A stretch of 57,927 nt of DNA from Sulfurospirillum sp. (GCA_030491005.1 JAKZMJ010000029.1:1-57927); one strand, 5' to 3'; counted from the first letter of the stretch, positions 10,437 to 19,623 are shown. Notes: generated by a model from the letters alone, not told the origin. Numbers and translations: made by a program.

Positions 10437-11982
10437 TTGCCTAATAAAAAAAATTCAAATAGAAAAATTATAATAGTTCCAGTATTAGTTATAGTTATAT
10501 TTGTAATTGCAGTTTTTATTTTAGATATTTTAGGATTTGCAGTTGTTAGTAAAATAAAAGTTATTTTTTCTTATATACTATATATTTATATAATTGGTGC
10601 TTGCTTTGTTGTTTTTTTTGAAGAAAAGAATCCTGAAAGAATGATGTCTTGGCTGCTTGTACTTATATTATTTCCTGGATTTGGACTAGCAGCATATTTA
10701 GCTTTTGGTAGGAGCTTTAGAAAAAATTATAGAGTAAAACAAAAAAAAATAAAAGAATGTTCAGATTGGTCAGGTAAGTATAATAGAAAAGATTTATCAT
10801 GTTTAGATGAAATTAATGATAAAATACCTGATATAAATAAGACTTTAATAACTTTACTACAAAAAAATTCAAATACAAATTTATTATTATATAATGAAGT
10901 TAAAATAATGGCAGATGGAGTAATAACATTTTCCTTAATGTTAGAATCATTAGAAAAAGCTGAAAGTATGATTAATTTAGAGTTTTTTATTATTAAAGAT
11001 GATGAATTGGGTAATAGATTTAGAAAAATATTAATAAGAAAAGCAAAAGAAGGTGTTATAGTAAATTTTCTTTATGATGCAGTTGGAAGTTGGAGGTTAT
11101 CAAAAAAATATTTGCAATCTCTAGAAGATGCTGGAGTTAATGTGTTATCTTTTTTACCAGTAATTGCACCTTTTATATCTAGAGAAGTAAACTTTAGAAA
11201 TCACAGAAAAATACTAACAGTTGATAAAAAAGTAGGATTTGTTGGAGGCTTAAATATTGGTGATGAGTATTTAGGGAAAAAAGAATATTTTGGTTATTGG
11301 AGAGATACGCATATAAGGATTAAAGGTGAAGGTGTTTATGCTTTGCAGAATATTTTTATTGATGATTGGGAGTTTTCAGGTGGAATAATTGATGATGATG
11401 CAAAAAGATACTCTGAAATAACAGATATGAAACCATCATTAATGCAAATTGCAGGTAGTGGACCTGATACTGAGAAAAATGTGATTATGCAAGGATATTT
11501 TAAAATGATTGCTTCTGCAAAAGAATATGTCTATATTACATCTCCTTATTTAGTACCAGAAGAAAGTCTTTTAGTTGCACTTAAGACTGCTGCTTTAAGT
11601 GGAGTAGATGTAAGAATAATTATACCATCAATGCCAGATCATTTTATGGTATATTGGGCTGGACAATCATATATTGAAGCTCTTTTAGAAGCCGGGGTTA
11701 AAATATATTACTATAAAGGTGGATTTATTCACTCAAAATCATTGATGGTAGATGATGTTTGTGCTTCTGTAGGCACTGCAAATTTAGATATACGTAGTAT
11801 GGAGTTAAACTTTGAAGTTAATGCATTTATATATGACTCTAAAGTGGTTAAAACAGTTGATTTCAGATTTTAGAGAAGATTTATTACGATCAGAAGTGAT
11901 AGAATTAGAAGAATTTAAAAATAGAAAGGGATATAGAAAAGTCCTTGAGGCATTTGGACGACTAGTATCTCCTTTACAGTAG
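10437..11982 (+). CDS. cls: cardiolipin synthase, phospholipase D family (frameshifted near 3' end)
   Basis: Condenses two phosphatidylglycerol molecules into cardiolipin and glycerol at the membrane. Two or three N-terminal membrane segments precede the EEKNPERMMSWLLVL motif typical of bacterial Cls. Two HKD motifs follow: NHRKILTVD in the first half and IHSKSLMVD in the second. Start is TTG at 10437 with GGTGGAG just before it. The frame shifts near 11865; the true tail continues as FREDLLRSEVIELEEF and ends with RLVSPLQ at 11982, the usual Cls C terminus. The stop codon overlaps the ribosome site of lspA, so the two genes are probably cotranscribed. Confidence 0.93.
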
Positions 11983-11990
11983 GAGGAAAT

Positions 11991-12443
11991 TTGATTTATT
12001 ATTTTTCAATTATAATAATGGTTTTTTTAGACCAAATAGCAAAGCATTTTGCACAAGTAAAGTTATTAAAAGTAAGTACACTACCTCTTATAAAAGATGT
12101 ATTACACTTAACATATGTTGAAAATACTGGTGCAGCATTTAGTATTTTTAAAGATAAGCAAGTATTTTTAATTGGAATTACAATTATGGTTGGTGTTTTT
12201 ATAGTGCTATTACTATTAAAAGCTATTAAAACAAATGAAATATTAGTTTATAGAATTTCTTTATTATTAATACTTGGTGGTGCTATTGGAAATATTATTG
12301 ATAGAGTTAGGTTGCATTATGTAATTGATTTTATTGATTTTAGAATTATAAATTTTGCTATATTTAATATTGCAGATATATTTGTTGTAGTAGGAACACT
12401 ACTATTAAGTTATTCAGTGTTATTTAAAAATGTAAATATATGA
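11991..12443 (+). CDS. lspA: lipoprotein signal peptidase (signal peptidase II)
   Basis: Cleaves the signal peptide of prolipoproteins at the modified cysteine. The 150-residue chain has four hydrophobic helices. Conserved blocks are FLDQIAK, VENTGAAFSIF, GGAIGNIIDRV and FNIADI; the catalytic aspartates are in VIDFIDF and NIADI. Start is TTG at 11991 with a full AGGAGG four bases upstream. It follows cls by nine bases. The upstream lipoprotein gene at 9034 would be one substrate. Frame intact. Confidence 0.95.
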   Translation: MIYYFSIIIMVFLDQIAKHFAQVKLLKVSTLPLIKDVLHLTYVENTGAAFSIFKDKQVFLIGITIMVGVFIVLLLLKAIKTNEILVYRISLLLILGGAIGNIIDRVRLHYVIDFIDFRIINFAIFNIADIFVVVGTLLLSYSVLFKNVNI

Positions 12444-12444
12444 A

Positions 12445-12682
12445 CTACAAACTAGCCTAAAAAGCATAAGGTCATAGTATTCAAAAATGATTGCTATGAT
12501 AGAATAGTCATAACACCCTTGGTGATGTATCAGACCATTTTATCATAGATCATTAGTAGAGTTGAAGTTGGATTTTCTAATTTTTAATAGATTAGCGATA
12601 CACACTAGCTACACTAATGTAAGCAAAGAGATAATTGAAAAATATATCTAAGACTCCCAAGCCTTTAGGCGTGGGAGTATCA
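12445..12682 (+). mobile_element. IS200/IS605-like non-autonomous relic, copy A
   Basis: Non-coding segment sharing several blocks in the same order with copy B at 18940-19205: CATAAG, ATAGT-ATAACACC, AGTAGAGTTG, GAAGTTGGATT and TCTAATT-TAATAGATT. It ends with a strong hairpin (12653-12678, arms ACTCCC and GGGAGT with an inner GCC/GGC stem). Subterminal hairpins are the ends used by IS200/IS605 transposases, and the conserved inside could be a remnant of an omega-RNA-like sequence; both readings are inference. No transposase or TnpB/IscB frame is present. Confidence 0.5.
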
Positions 12683-12694
12683 GATAGTATTTAA

Positions 12695-13552
12695 TTATTT
12701 ATTATTTTTATGACTAGTGTAGAAATTAATAAATCCTGCTATGAAAATTAGTAGGGTACCCCAAATAAAAGAAATGGTTAAGTTTTCACTCCATAATAAA
12801 ACACCTAATATTGTTGAAAAAACAATATTAAAATAAGTATAAATTGATAACTCCGACGCAGGGGCAAAATGATATGCATTAGTCATTAATAACTGTGCTA
12901 TAAGAGCAAAAACTCCAATTGCACAAAGTCTTATCATTTCAAAAGCTGACGGAATTACAAAGTCAGAAAGCATAAGTGGAAATGTTATAATTGTTGAAGT
13001 AAGGCAAAAATAAAATGCTATTGTTGTTGGAGAATCAAATAACCTAAGATATCTTATTGTAGTATAAGCAGAACCTGCAAACATTGCGCCTAGTATACCT
13101 AGTACTGCTGGATAGATATCAATGTTCATCTGTGGTTTAAGTAGTATAAGGAGTCCTATTAATGCTATAAAAATGGCAATAATTTGAGTTATTTTAATTT
13201 TTTCTTTAAGTACTATTGCACTTAAAATTATAACAAAAAAAGGTGAAAGTTTATTTAGAACAACGGCTTCTGAAAGATTTAATAAACTAATTGATTTGTA
13301 ATAAAGAAATACGCCTGTTAAGCCAAAAGCGCATCTTGCAAAAACTAATTTTTTGTTATTAATTTTTAAAATAGTTTTATCTTTAAAAATAAAAAGGGAA
13401 AGTATAATTACACCAATAAAATTTCTAAAAAAAACTTTTTGTACTAAAGGGAACATATTTACTGATTTAACAGTTGTAGCCATAAGTGAAAAAAATAGAG
13501 CTGACATTATTATTAAAAAAATTCCCTTATATTTATTATTAATTAAATTCAT
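12695..13552 (-). CDS. EamA-domain transporter, DMT superfamily
   Basis: A 285-residue integral membrane protein with about ten hydrophobic helices arranged as two EamA repeats. SEAVVLNKLSPFFVIILSAIVLKEKI marks the end of repeat one and SELSIYTYFNIVFSTILG the matching place in repeat two. Members export amino acids, nucleosides or other metabolites; substrate cannot be assigned. GGAGGTACT stands just before the ATG. It is transcribed alone, toward the IS200/IS605-like relic. Frame intact. Confidence 0.88.
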   Translation of the reverse strand: MNLINNKYKGIFLIIMSALFFSLMATTVKSVNMFPLVQKVFFRNFIGVIILSLFIFKDKTILKINNKKLVFARCAFGLTGVFLYYKSISLLNLSEAVVLNKLSPFFVIILSAIVLKEKIKITQIIAIFIALIGLLILLKPQMNIDIYPAVLGILGAMFAGSAYTTIRYLRLFDSPTTIAFYFCLTSTIITFPLMLSDFVIPSAFEMIRLCAIGVFALIAQLLMTNAYHFAPASELSIYTYFNIVFSTILGVLLWSENLTISFIWGTLLIFIAGFINFYTSHKNNK

Positions 13553-13733
13553 AGTACCTCCTTGAGATTGATTCTTAAGAGTATTATAGCATTATTTGAT
13601 TTAAAAGCAATTAATATGTAATACTTATATTGAAATATATTTGTCATAAAATTGTAACTAATAAATTGGATAAAATGTGTTAAAATAAAATGGAGTTTAA
13701 TTATAAACTTTTAAAATGAGAAAGGTGAAATAA

Positions 13734-14729
13734 ATGAAGTATTATGTAAGAATATTTGTAGTATCATTAGTTATATTTGTAGGAGTTTTTTTAGCTGGTT
13801 GGAATATTTTTGTTGATAGTAAGGAAGTGGATAATTCTATAATTGCAACACCAGAATTTGTTCCAACAGTTACTCTTCCAGGTGATAAAAAAATAAAAAA
13901 TAAGGATACTAGTGTAAAAGTAGTAGAAACATCTAAAAATGAACTTGAATTACTTGTTGAAAAAAGTAAAAGATTAAATTTTCTTGTTTTTGCTCATGAT
14001 GGTTCAAGGGCAGATACAATTATGTTTGTAAGTTTTGACCCAGACAGTAAAGATTTAGATATTATTAATATTCCGAGAGATACATTTTGGTTAGTTGAAG
14101 GATTTACTAAAAGAGCTGACCATAAAAAGATAAATTCTGTTTACGGCCATAAGGGTGATAAAGGTGGATCAAAAGGATTAAAACAAGAAATATCAAATAT
14201 GTTAAAAGTACCAGTACATTATTATGTTAAATTTGATTATGATGGTGCAGCAGGTATCATTGATACAATCGGTGGAGTAGAAATAAATGTGCCTTTTGAT
14301 ATGGATTATGATGATGTATGGGCTAAACCTGAACTACATATACATTTAAAAGAAGGTAAACAATTATTAGATGGTAAAAATGCAGTGGATTATTTGCGAT
14401 GGAGAAAAAATAATGATGATGTAAAATCTGATGGTGATTTACCTAGAATATCTAGAATGCAGAATTTTTTTAAAACTGCAGTTAAAAAATCAATAAATTT
14501 AAAATTACCATCAGTAGTTTCAGCAGGTATGAAATCAGTTAGAACAGATATAGAGTTAGGAATTGCTCTTAAATATGCTCAATATGCTGTTGATATGAAT
14601 TCTAGTAATATTTCAACATACCGTTTACCTGGAAAAGCACCTCAAGGGTCTTACTATTATATTGGAGATTCAGAAGCAATTGAAGAACTATTAATTGATA
14701 TTTATTCATCAGATAGAAATGGAGAATAG
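13734..14729 (+). CDS. LCP (LytR-CpsA-Psr) family glycopolymer transferase, paralogue 1
   Basis: LCP enzymes transfer undecaprenyl-linked glycopolymers such as teichoic acid or capsule onto peptidoglycan outside the cell. One N-terminal membrane helix (residues 7-25) precedes a linker and the catalytic domain. Signature pieces are DGSRADTIMFVSFDP, IPRDTFW, KINSVYGHKG, the DTIGGVEINVP block, and LRWRKN with DLPRISRMQNF; the arginines bind the pyrophosphate. A second, similar gene follows after one base, so this is a tandem duplication in one operon. Frame intact. Which polymer it handles is not visible. Confidence 0.92.
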   Translation: MKYYVRIFVVSLVIFVGVFLAGWNIFVDSKEVDNSIIATPEFVPTVTLPGDKKIKNKDTSVKVVETSKNELELLVEKSKRLNFLVFAHDGSRADTIMFVSFDPDSKDLDIINIPRDTFWLVEGFTKRADHKKINSVYGHKGDKGGSKGLKQEISNMLKVPVHYYVKFDYDGAAGIIDTIGGVEINVPFDMDYDDVWAKPELHIHLKEGKQLLDGKNAVDYLRWRKNNDDVKSDGDLPRISRMQNFFKTAVKKSINLKLPSVVSAGMKSVRTDIELGIALKYAQYAVDMNSSNISTYRLPGKAPQGSYYYIGDSEAIEELLIDIYSSDRNGE

Positions 14730-14730
14730 T

Positions 14731-15712
14731 ATGCTTGGTGTTGTGAAAAAAATACTATTAGGAATATTATCATTATTTTTACTTGTGGTAATTGTATTTT
14801 TAGTATTTAAGGTAACTTATAAACCGTCTCATTTAAGAAGAGATGAAGTAGTAGAACATAAAGAAATAAATATAGATAAAATACAAAAAAAAGAAGAAAA
14901 AAAAGAAAAAGTGGAAGTAGTAATTCCACCAACAAAAGAAGAAATATATAAAAAAATGATTGATACAAGTGATATAGTAAATGTATTAGTTTTTGGAACT
15001 GATGGGGCTAGAGCTGATACTTTAATGGTTTTTTAGTTATAGTAAAAAAAATAAAAAGATATCTATAATATCAGTACCACGAGATACAAAAAATATTGTA
15101 GAAGGAAGAAATGCTTTAGGTCAAGATAAAATTAATGCTGTTTATGGATTCGGTGATGGTGATGGTGGATCTGATAATCAAAGAAAAGCAGTTGCAAAGG
15201 TATTAAATATACCAATTCATTATTATATTAAAATAAATTATAATGGAATAAAAGCAATTGTAAATACTATTGGTGGAATACAGACATATGTGCCATTTAA
15301 TATGGATTATGATGATAGCTGGGCAAAGCCTGAATTGCATATTCATTTAAAAAAAGGATCACAATTATTAAATGGAGATAAAGCAATGCAATATTTAAGG
15401 TGGAGAAAAAATAGTAGTGGAAATATTAGACAAGGCGATATTAATAGAATTGGTAGACAACAAAAATTTGTTGTTAAAGTTATAAAAAAATCAATAAAAG
15501 TAAATTTAATAGATGTTATAAATTTATGTTATAAATATGTAAAAACAGATATGGAATTGCAGGATTTACTATATTACGGTAGTGATGTTATTAGTTTTGA
15601 CTTTGATAATATGAATTTGTATACTTTACCGGGTAAAATTGGTAATTATGTTATACAAGATGTAGATGCAACAAAAGAATTAATTGAAAAAATCTATTTA
15701 AATAAAGAGTAA
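14731..15712 (+). CDS. LCP family glycopolymer transferase, paralogue 2 (frameshifted)
   Basis: Close paralogue of the gene just upstream: membrane helix at residues 4-24, Lys/Glu-rich linker, then GTDGARADTLM, VPRDT, KINAVYGFGDG, NTIGGIQTYVPF and LRWRKN. The start is ATG 14731 with GGAG seven bases before it, one base after the stop of paralogue 1. The frame breaks near 15030 in a run of six T, where one extra T gives TTTTTTAG; removing it restores an intact domain of about 326 residues. The DYDD-WAKPELHIHLK stretch is almost identical in both copies, indicating a fairly recent duplication. Confidence 0.88.
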
Positions 15713-15847
15713 TATTTAATTGTTAAAATAGTGAAAGAATCATTAATTAAATAAAAAAATGAGTTATTAGTATAGAATTAATAACAGATAGTAGTAAAAT
15801 TCTGTCGTTTATGTATAGTTTTAAATCTATTATATTTAGGAGAGTTT

Positions 15848-16585
15848 ATGAAAATTTTAATTTTAGATGATGATGATATAATTAGGGAAAGCTTAAATCT
15901 AATTGTTAGTAAAGCATTGCCTAAAGCTGAAATTTTATTAGCATCAAATGGATTAGATGCTTTAACATTAATTAGAAATAATTCTATAGATTTGGTTTTG
16001 TTAGATGTTGAATTAGATGCTGAAAAAAGAAAATTGGGAATAGATTTTGGTAGGCTAATAAAAAAAATATCCAAAAAGACTAATTTTATTGTTGTATCTG
16101 CTTATGATAAATATGCAATCAAATCTTATGAAATTCATCCATATTACTATTTACTAAAGCCTATTGATGAATTAGAGTTGATTAGAGTATTACATGAATG
16201 GATGTTAATGGAAAATTCAAATGGAAAAAATTTAGAAAAAACAGATATAAGCATTAGTATAAAAAAAGGCGTTGCTATAATTCCTTTTGATGAAATCATT
16301 TACTTAGAAAAAGAAAAAAGGGGTAGTAGAATAATAACTAAAAATAAAATATATTGTTCAAATGAGTCATTAGATAATATTCTTTCGAAATTGGATAATA
16401 GGTTTTTTAAAACTTATCAATCCTATATTGTTAATATGTCAAAAATACGATCAATGGAGATTTTGCCCAATAGATCATGGGAAATAGAATTTCGCAGTAT
16501 AGATGATTGTATATTAATAAGTAGATATAAATATAAAGATTTTTTTGAATTGTTCAGGAATATCGACAAAAAAAATAAGATTTAA
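15848..16585 (+). CDS. response regulator with LytTR DNA-binding domain
   Basis: A 245-residue transcription regulator. The receiver occupies residues 1-120, with acidic pocket DDDD at 7-10, phospho-acceptor Asp in LVLLDVEL and the Lys in YLLKPID. The LytTR domain covers roughly 135-240 and includes FDEIIYLEKEKRGSRI and FFKTYQSYIVNMSKI. LytTR regulators of the AgrA/VirR type usually work with GHKL sensor kinases. Kinase-like genes lie at 17199-18402 but are separated from this gene by a dead IS5-type transposase. The short inverted repeat GTTATTA-N9-TAATAAC at 15763-15785 upstream could be a regulatory site. Frame intact. Confidence 0.9.
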   Translation: MKILILDDDDIIRESLNLIVSKALPKAEILLASNGLDALTLIRNNSIDLVLLDVELDAEKRKLGIDFGRLIKKISKKTNFIVVSAYDKYAIKSYEIHPYYYLLKPIDELELIRVLHEWMLMENSNGKNLEKTDISISIKKGVAIIPFDEIIYLEKEKRGSRIITKNKIYCSNESLDNILSKLDNRFFKTYQSYIVNMSKIRSMEILPNRSWEIEFRSIDDCILISRYKYKDFFELFRNIDKKNKI

Positions 16586-16639
16586 TCTGATAGTCATAAA
16601 TTTCAAGATGATTATAATAATAACTTTAAATCATATAAT

Positions 16640-17162
16640 AAAGGTGAACCTGCTAATAGTGTTCGTATAGCTTTAGGTTCTTTGATTATAAAAGAAAACA
16701 AGTATTTGCAATACTTTCTTGGTGTTTTATTAAAAAAAGCAAAAAGATTTTAACTATCATATGTTAAAAGAAATTTGAAAATAATAGAATTGTAAGTGTA
16801 AGTCAACCGTATATACGCCCAATCGTCCGTAGAAAAGCAGGTAAAAATATTGAGTTTTTATCAAAACTATTAACTTCACTTGTAGATGGTTATAGCTTTA
16901 TAGACTATATGAGCTTTGATTGTTTTAATGAAGGTTGTTACTTAAAAGAATTTGTAGAGAAGTATAAAGATAAATTTGGATCTTATGGAGTAGCAAAAAA
17001 AATATAGCTTAGGGCTATAAAATCAAAAACAGGTATAAGGACTAATAGCGAAATATCAATTCATTTTTTTGTAATGAATTTAGGGAGACTCCTTAAATTT
17101 TTGTGCGCTTTTGAAATAATAGTAAACCAATACAATTTAAAGCATCTAATTGTATTGGTCTA
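16640..17162 (+). pseudogene. IS5-type (DUF772) transposase relic
   Basis: Three fragments in shifting frames match one transposase. KGEPANSVRIALGSLIIKE with YLQYFLG is the N-terminal DUF772 region, with the usual intervening segment deleted. VSVSQPYIRPIVRRKAGK with VDGYSFIDYMSFDCFNE and LKEFVEKYKDKFG is the central catalytic region. SIHFFVMNLGRLLKFL is the C-terminal end. Large internal pieces are missing, so this is real decay and not just sequence error. It lies between a LytTR regulator and kinase-like genes that would otherwise form one operon. Exact ends and terminal repeats were not recognised. Confidence 0.8.
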
Positions 17163-17198
17163 AGCATTCAGTAAGCCCTAATTAAGGAGGGATTAATA

Positions 17199-17624
17199 TT
17201 GCATAAACTTAAATTGGTATATATATTTATTGGATTAGCGACAGTTATTATAGCTTTAACTGATATGTTTTATATAACAATAAATAGATATGAAATTATT
17301 ATTAATGCTATGTTTTTTCTGAGGGTATCAATATTACTGGGAATTTTTATAGAAGGCATAAAAATAATAAAAAAAATAGAAAAAACTTTTATTGATATAT
17401 TTGTTAATTCTAATGTTAAATTGGCGGAAGAAAAAATTTTTGAAGATCATAGAGAAATTATTATTGAAAAACATGAAATTGCTAGAAAGCTACAAATTGT
17501 TCAGTCTTACGTTAAAATGAAAAAACTTGATGAACTCGAGAAATTGAAAATTTTGGAAGAAGAAGTAGAATTAAATGGGGTGAATAAAAATAATGAAAGA
17601 GGGATTGGAAGCAGTAAAAATTGA
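17199..17624 (+). CDS. membrane protein with histidine-kinase dimerisation-like (DHp/Spo0B-like) helix
   Basis: A 141-residue protein. Two hydrophobic helices (about 7-25 and 33-55) are followed by a helical region with HREIIIEKHEIARKLQIVQS, which resembles the His-containing phosphotransfer helix of AgrC/Spo0B-type kinases (H-E-I-x-x-x-L-Q-I-V). No ATPase domain is present in this chain. Start is TTG 17199 with AAGGAGGG upstream. It overlaps the next gene, which carries the ATPase, by 32 bases, so the two are translationally coupled and may work as a split kinase. The His assignment is inference from pattern, not a proven family match. Confidence 0.55.
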   Translation: MHKLKLVYIFIGLATVIIALTDMFYITINRYEIIINAMFFLRVSILLGIFIEGIKIIKKIEKTFIDIFVNSNVKLAEEKIFEDHREIIIEKHEIARKLQIVQSYVKMKKLDELEKLKILEEEVELNGVNKNNERGIGSSKN

Positions 17625-18402
17625 TATTATTATTTTTCAAATATTGATAATGATTTATCTTTTTACCTTTGGAGCATATCTGGGTAAAGTGTTTATAATT
17701 CTAATGGTTATTATTATATCAGTTAATTTAATATTTGTAATTTCCCTTATTGAAAAAATACATAAAAAAATTTTATCAGAAAGAGAAATTAAAAATAGAT
17801 TATTGATGTTTTATAAAGGTAAAGATGAATCACTACAGCATATGCTTAATATAAAAGAATTATATATAAAAGGAGATAAAGAAGGGTTATTAAATTATAT
17901 TGCAAAAAGTCAGAGAGAATATAATGATGATTTAATAATATGTAATTTAGAAATTTTAAATATAATTTTAAAAAAATATATATTTATATGTAAAAGAAAT
18001 AATATAAAATTTACTTATAAATTAGAAAAAGATATTAGTAATATTATAAAAAAAACTGCAATTACTCCAGAAGAACTCTGTACAATATTAGGAAACCTTT
18101 TAGATAATAGCGTTGATATTTTATTTAGGAAATTAGATAATAAAGAAATTTTTTTAAGAATTGAAAAAAAAGATTTTAAAGTAATTATTTCTGTTTCAAA
18201 TAATGGTGATAAATTAAGAGAAAGTATTAAAGGAAAAATGTTTAATTTGGGTTTTTCGACAAAATCAAATAATAGAGGAATGGGATTATTTATAGTATCT
18301 AAATTAGTTAGTAGTTTAGGAGCTGTTTTAGATGTATATTCAACGGATAAAGAAACTCGCTTTGAATTAATATTAGATGTATTGGAAAAAAACAACATTT
18401 AA
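17593..18402 (+). CDS. GHKL-type sensor histidine kinase (ATPase part)
   Basis: A 269-residue protein with two N-terminal hydrophobic helices (10-30, 34-55), a helical dimerisation-like segment around 75-110 (LQHMLNIKELYIKGDKEGLL), and a GHKL ATPase domain. The N box is ILGNLLDNSVDIL and the G boxes are FSTKSNNRGMGLFIV. This matches AgrC-like kinases, but the sensory part is far shorter than the usual six or more helices. GGGGTGA lies about 11 bases before ATG 17593. It follows the DHp-like protein and precedes a membrane protein at 18414 that could supply the missing sensor part. Frame intact. Confidence 0.75.
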   Translation: MKEGLEAVKIDIIIFQILIMIYLFTFGAYLGKVFIILMVIIISVNLIFVISLIEKIHKKILSEREIKNRLLMFYKGKDESLQHMLNIKELYIKGDKEGLLNYIAKSQREYNDDLIICNLEILNIILKKYIFICKRNNIKFTYKLEKDISNIIKKTAITPEELCTILGNLLDNSVDILFRKLDNKEIFLRIEKKDFKVIISVSNNGDKLRESIKGKMFNLGFSTKSNNRGMGLFIVSKLVSSLGAVLDVYSTDKETRFELILDVLEKNNI

Positions 18403-18413
18403 TAGGAGGAATT

Positions 18414-18882
18414 ATGTTAAAGGTTAGTTGGATATACTTAATTCATAATATTTTATTAGTAAATGTTTTTTTTACTTATAACAAAATCTATTTTTTGCTA
18501 TAAGGTTACAATAAAAAGAAGTTTAGTATTTATTACATGGATGCAAATTTGTTTTATAATTAGTGATTTTATTGTGCAGCCATTTCTCTCTTTAGAGTAT
18601 AAATATATAGTAATATGTATAGGTTTTTTTATTGGATTTATGTTAATACTAAAATTTAATATTATTTCAACATTTATTGTAATGGGGGTAATAGTTATGA
18701 TAAATACTTTTTTAACAAATATAAATATAATTCTTATGTTATTATTTTATGATAAAAATTATGGAAATGCATTAGATAATAATTTTTTTCAGTATACATC
18801 TTTAATATTATTGTTTTATATTTTTTATTTTATTCTTAAATATTTCAAAGTAAAAATTTTGGAAATATCAATATACAATTAA
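18414..18882 (+). CDS. multi-helix membrane protein downstream of the kinase (frameshifted)
   Basis: The likely start is ATG 18414 because AGGAGG lies just before it and 12 bases after the kinase stop. The frame then breaks in a run of eight T near 18462-18470, and the rest continues in another frame to 18882. The combined product has about 155 residues, nearly all in hydrophobic helices, with no catalytic motif. The family was not recognised. The composition resembles the sensory membrane domain of an AgrC-type kinase without the cytosolic part, so it may be a detached sensor or an unrelated membrane protein. Confidence 0.5.
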
Positions 18883-18939
18883 CTAAGTTTATATATTTGT
18901 ATTTATTAAAATAATATAATAATAAGTTTTAAGTGAAAT

Positions 18940-19205
18940 ACACACTCCTCTAAAGGGGAGGTTCTTCTAAGGGCATAAGTTCACCAGATTCAGTATTTTG
19001 AAAGGATTACTAGGATGAATAGTTATAACACCTTTGTTTGACCCATTAGACTTTGCTCTATCGTATATCATTAAGTAGAGTTGGAGTGTAAGACTCGGTG
19101 TGGTATACATGTAAGCTATTTTATAATTATAAAGATGAAGTTGGATTCTCTAATTGCTAATAGATTTGAGATATGCACTACCTGCTTTAAACAGGTGAGT
19201 TTTAC
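18940..19205 (+). mobile_element. IS200/IS605-like non-autonomous relic, copy B
   Basis: Non-coding segment with a hairpin near each end: CTCC-TCTAAA-GGGG around 18944-18961 on the left, and ACCTG-N7-CAGGT around 19180-19197 on the right. In between it shares ordered blocks with copy A at 12445-12682 (CATAAG, ATAGT-ATAACACC, AGTAGAGTTG, GAAGTTGGATT, TCTAATT-TAATAGATT). Terminal hairpins without inverted-repeat ends point to IS200/IS605-derived miniature elements; the conserved middle may be an RNA such as the omega RNA of TnpB/IscB systems. No protein frame for these enzymes is present. Confidence 0.5.
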
Positions 19206-19330
19206 GCTTAAGTGTATAAAAAATGATAGTAATCTGAAATTAATCTTCAGATTACCGTTAAATAATTTATGTCATATACAATTGCTGGCTATTATAGTTT
19301 TTGATTGCAATAATTATCTTACTTTAGCTT

Positions 19331-19507
19331 TTAAAAAAAAATTTCTTCTATAGATTTATTAAAATAGTCAGCTATTTTTTTTGCTAGAGTTAAAGATGGT
19401 ATTCTATTGCTATTTTCTACGTACCCGTAGTGGCTTTGAGTTATATTTAGTGATTTGGCAACTTCAGCCTGAGTTTTGTCTTTTCGTAGTTCTTTTAGTA
19501 AATTCAT
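19331..19507 (-). CDS. small XRE-family helix-turn-helix regulator (58 aa)
   Basis: A 58-residue protein beginning MNLLKELRKDKTQAEVAKSL and ending IEEIFF. It is almost only a Cro/CI-type helix-turn-helix: KTQAEVAKSLNITQSHYGYVENSNR contains helices 2 and 3, followed by PSLTLAKKIADYF. ATTTAGGAGT lies before the ATG at 19507. It is transcribed divergently from another XRE gene at 19641, sharing an operator-rich gap, like the opposed regulators of phage or conjugative-element switches. No integrase or phage genes are nearby, so it may be a relic or a free-standing switch. The frame is complete and the family match is strong. Confidence 0.85.
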   Translation of the reverse strand: MNLLKELRKDKTQAEVAKSLNITQSHYGYVENSNRIPSLTLAKKIADYFNKSIEEIFF

Positions 19508-19538
19508 ATTATACTCCTAAATAATGTAGTTAATTATA

Positions 19539-19623
19539 ATGTTATACAACAAACCGTTGTTTGTCAACATTTTAATGACATTTTGTTAATCCGATTTATG
19601 AAAATAACTATCTGTTGTATAAT
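19539..19623. promoter_or_regulatory. divergent promoter and operator region of the XRE pair
   Basis: For the minus-strand gene: -35 TTGACA (reads TGTCAA at 19562-19567), 17-base spacer, -10 TAACAT (19539-19544). For the plus-strand gene: -10 TATAAT at 19618-19623 with a weak -35. An inverted repeat TATACAACA (19543-19551) and TGTTGTATA (19613-19621) overlaps the -10 of each gene, and a further CAAAC-N4-GTTTG dyad at 19551-19564 lies in the minus-strand spacer. The three related sites (ACAACA/TGTTGT core) suggest cooperative binding by one or both XRE proteins. Confidence 0.7.

Noticed and set aside
12443-12690. tRNA or group I intron in the non-coding segment after lspA
   Set aside because: No cloverleaf or TTCGA arm is seen, and the conserved P, Q, R, S elements of group I introns were not recognised.
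19081-19353. Plus-strand open frame of 90 codons overlapping element copy B
   Set aside because: It runs through the hairpin-containing repeat element and the antisense of the 58-residue XRE gene; no ribosome site or family match.
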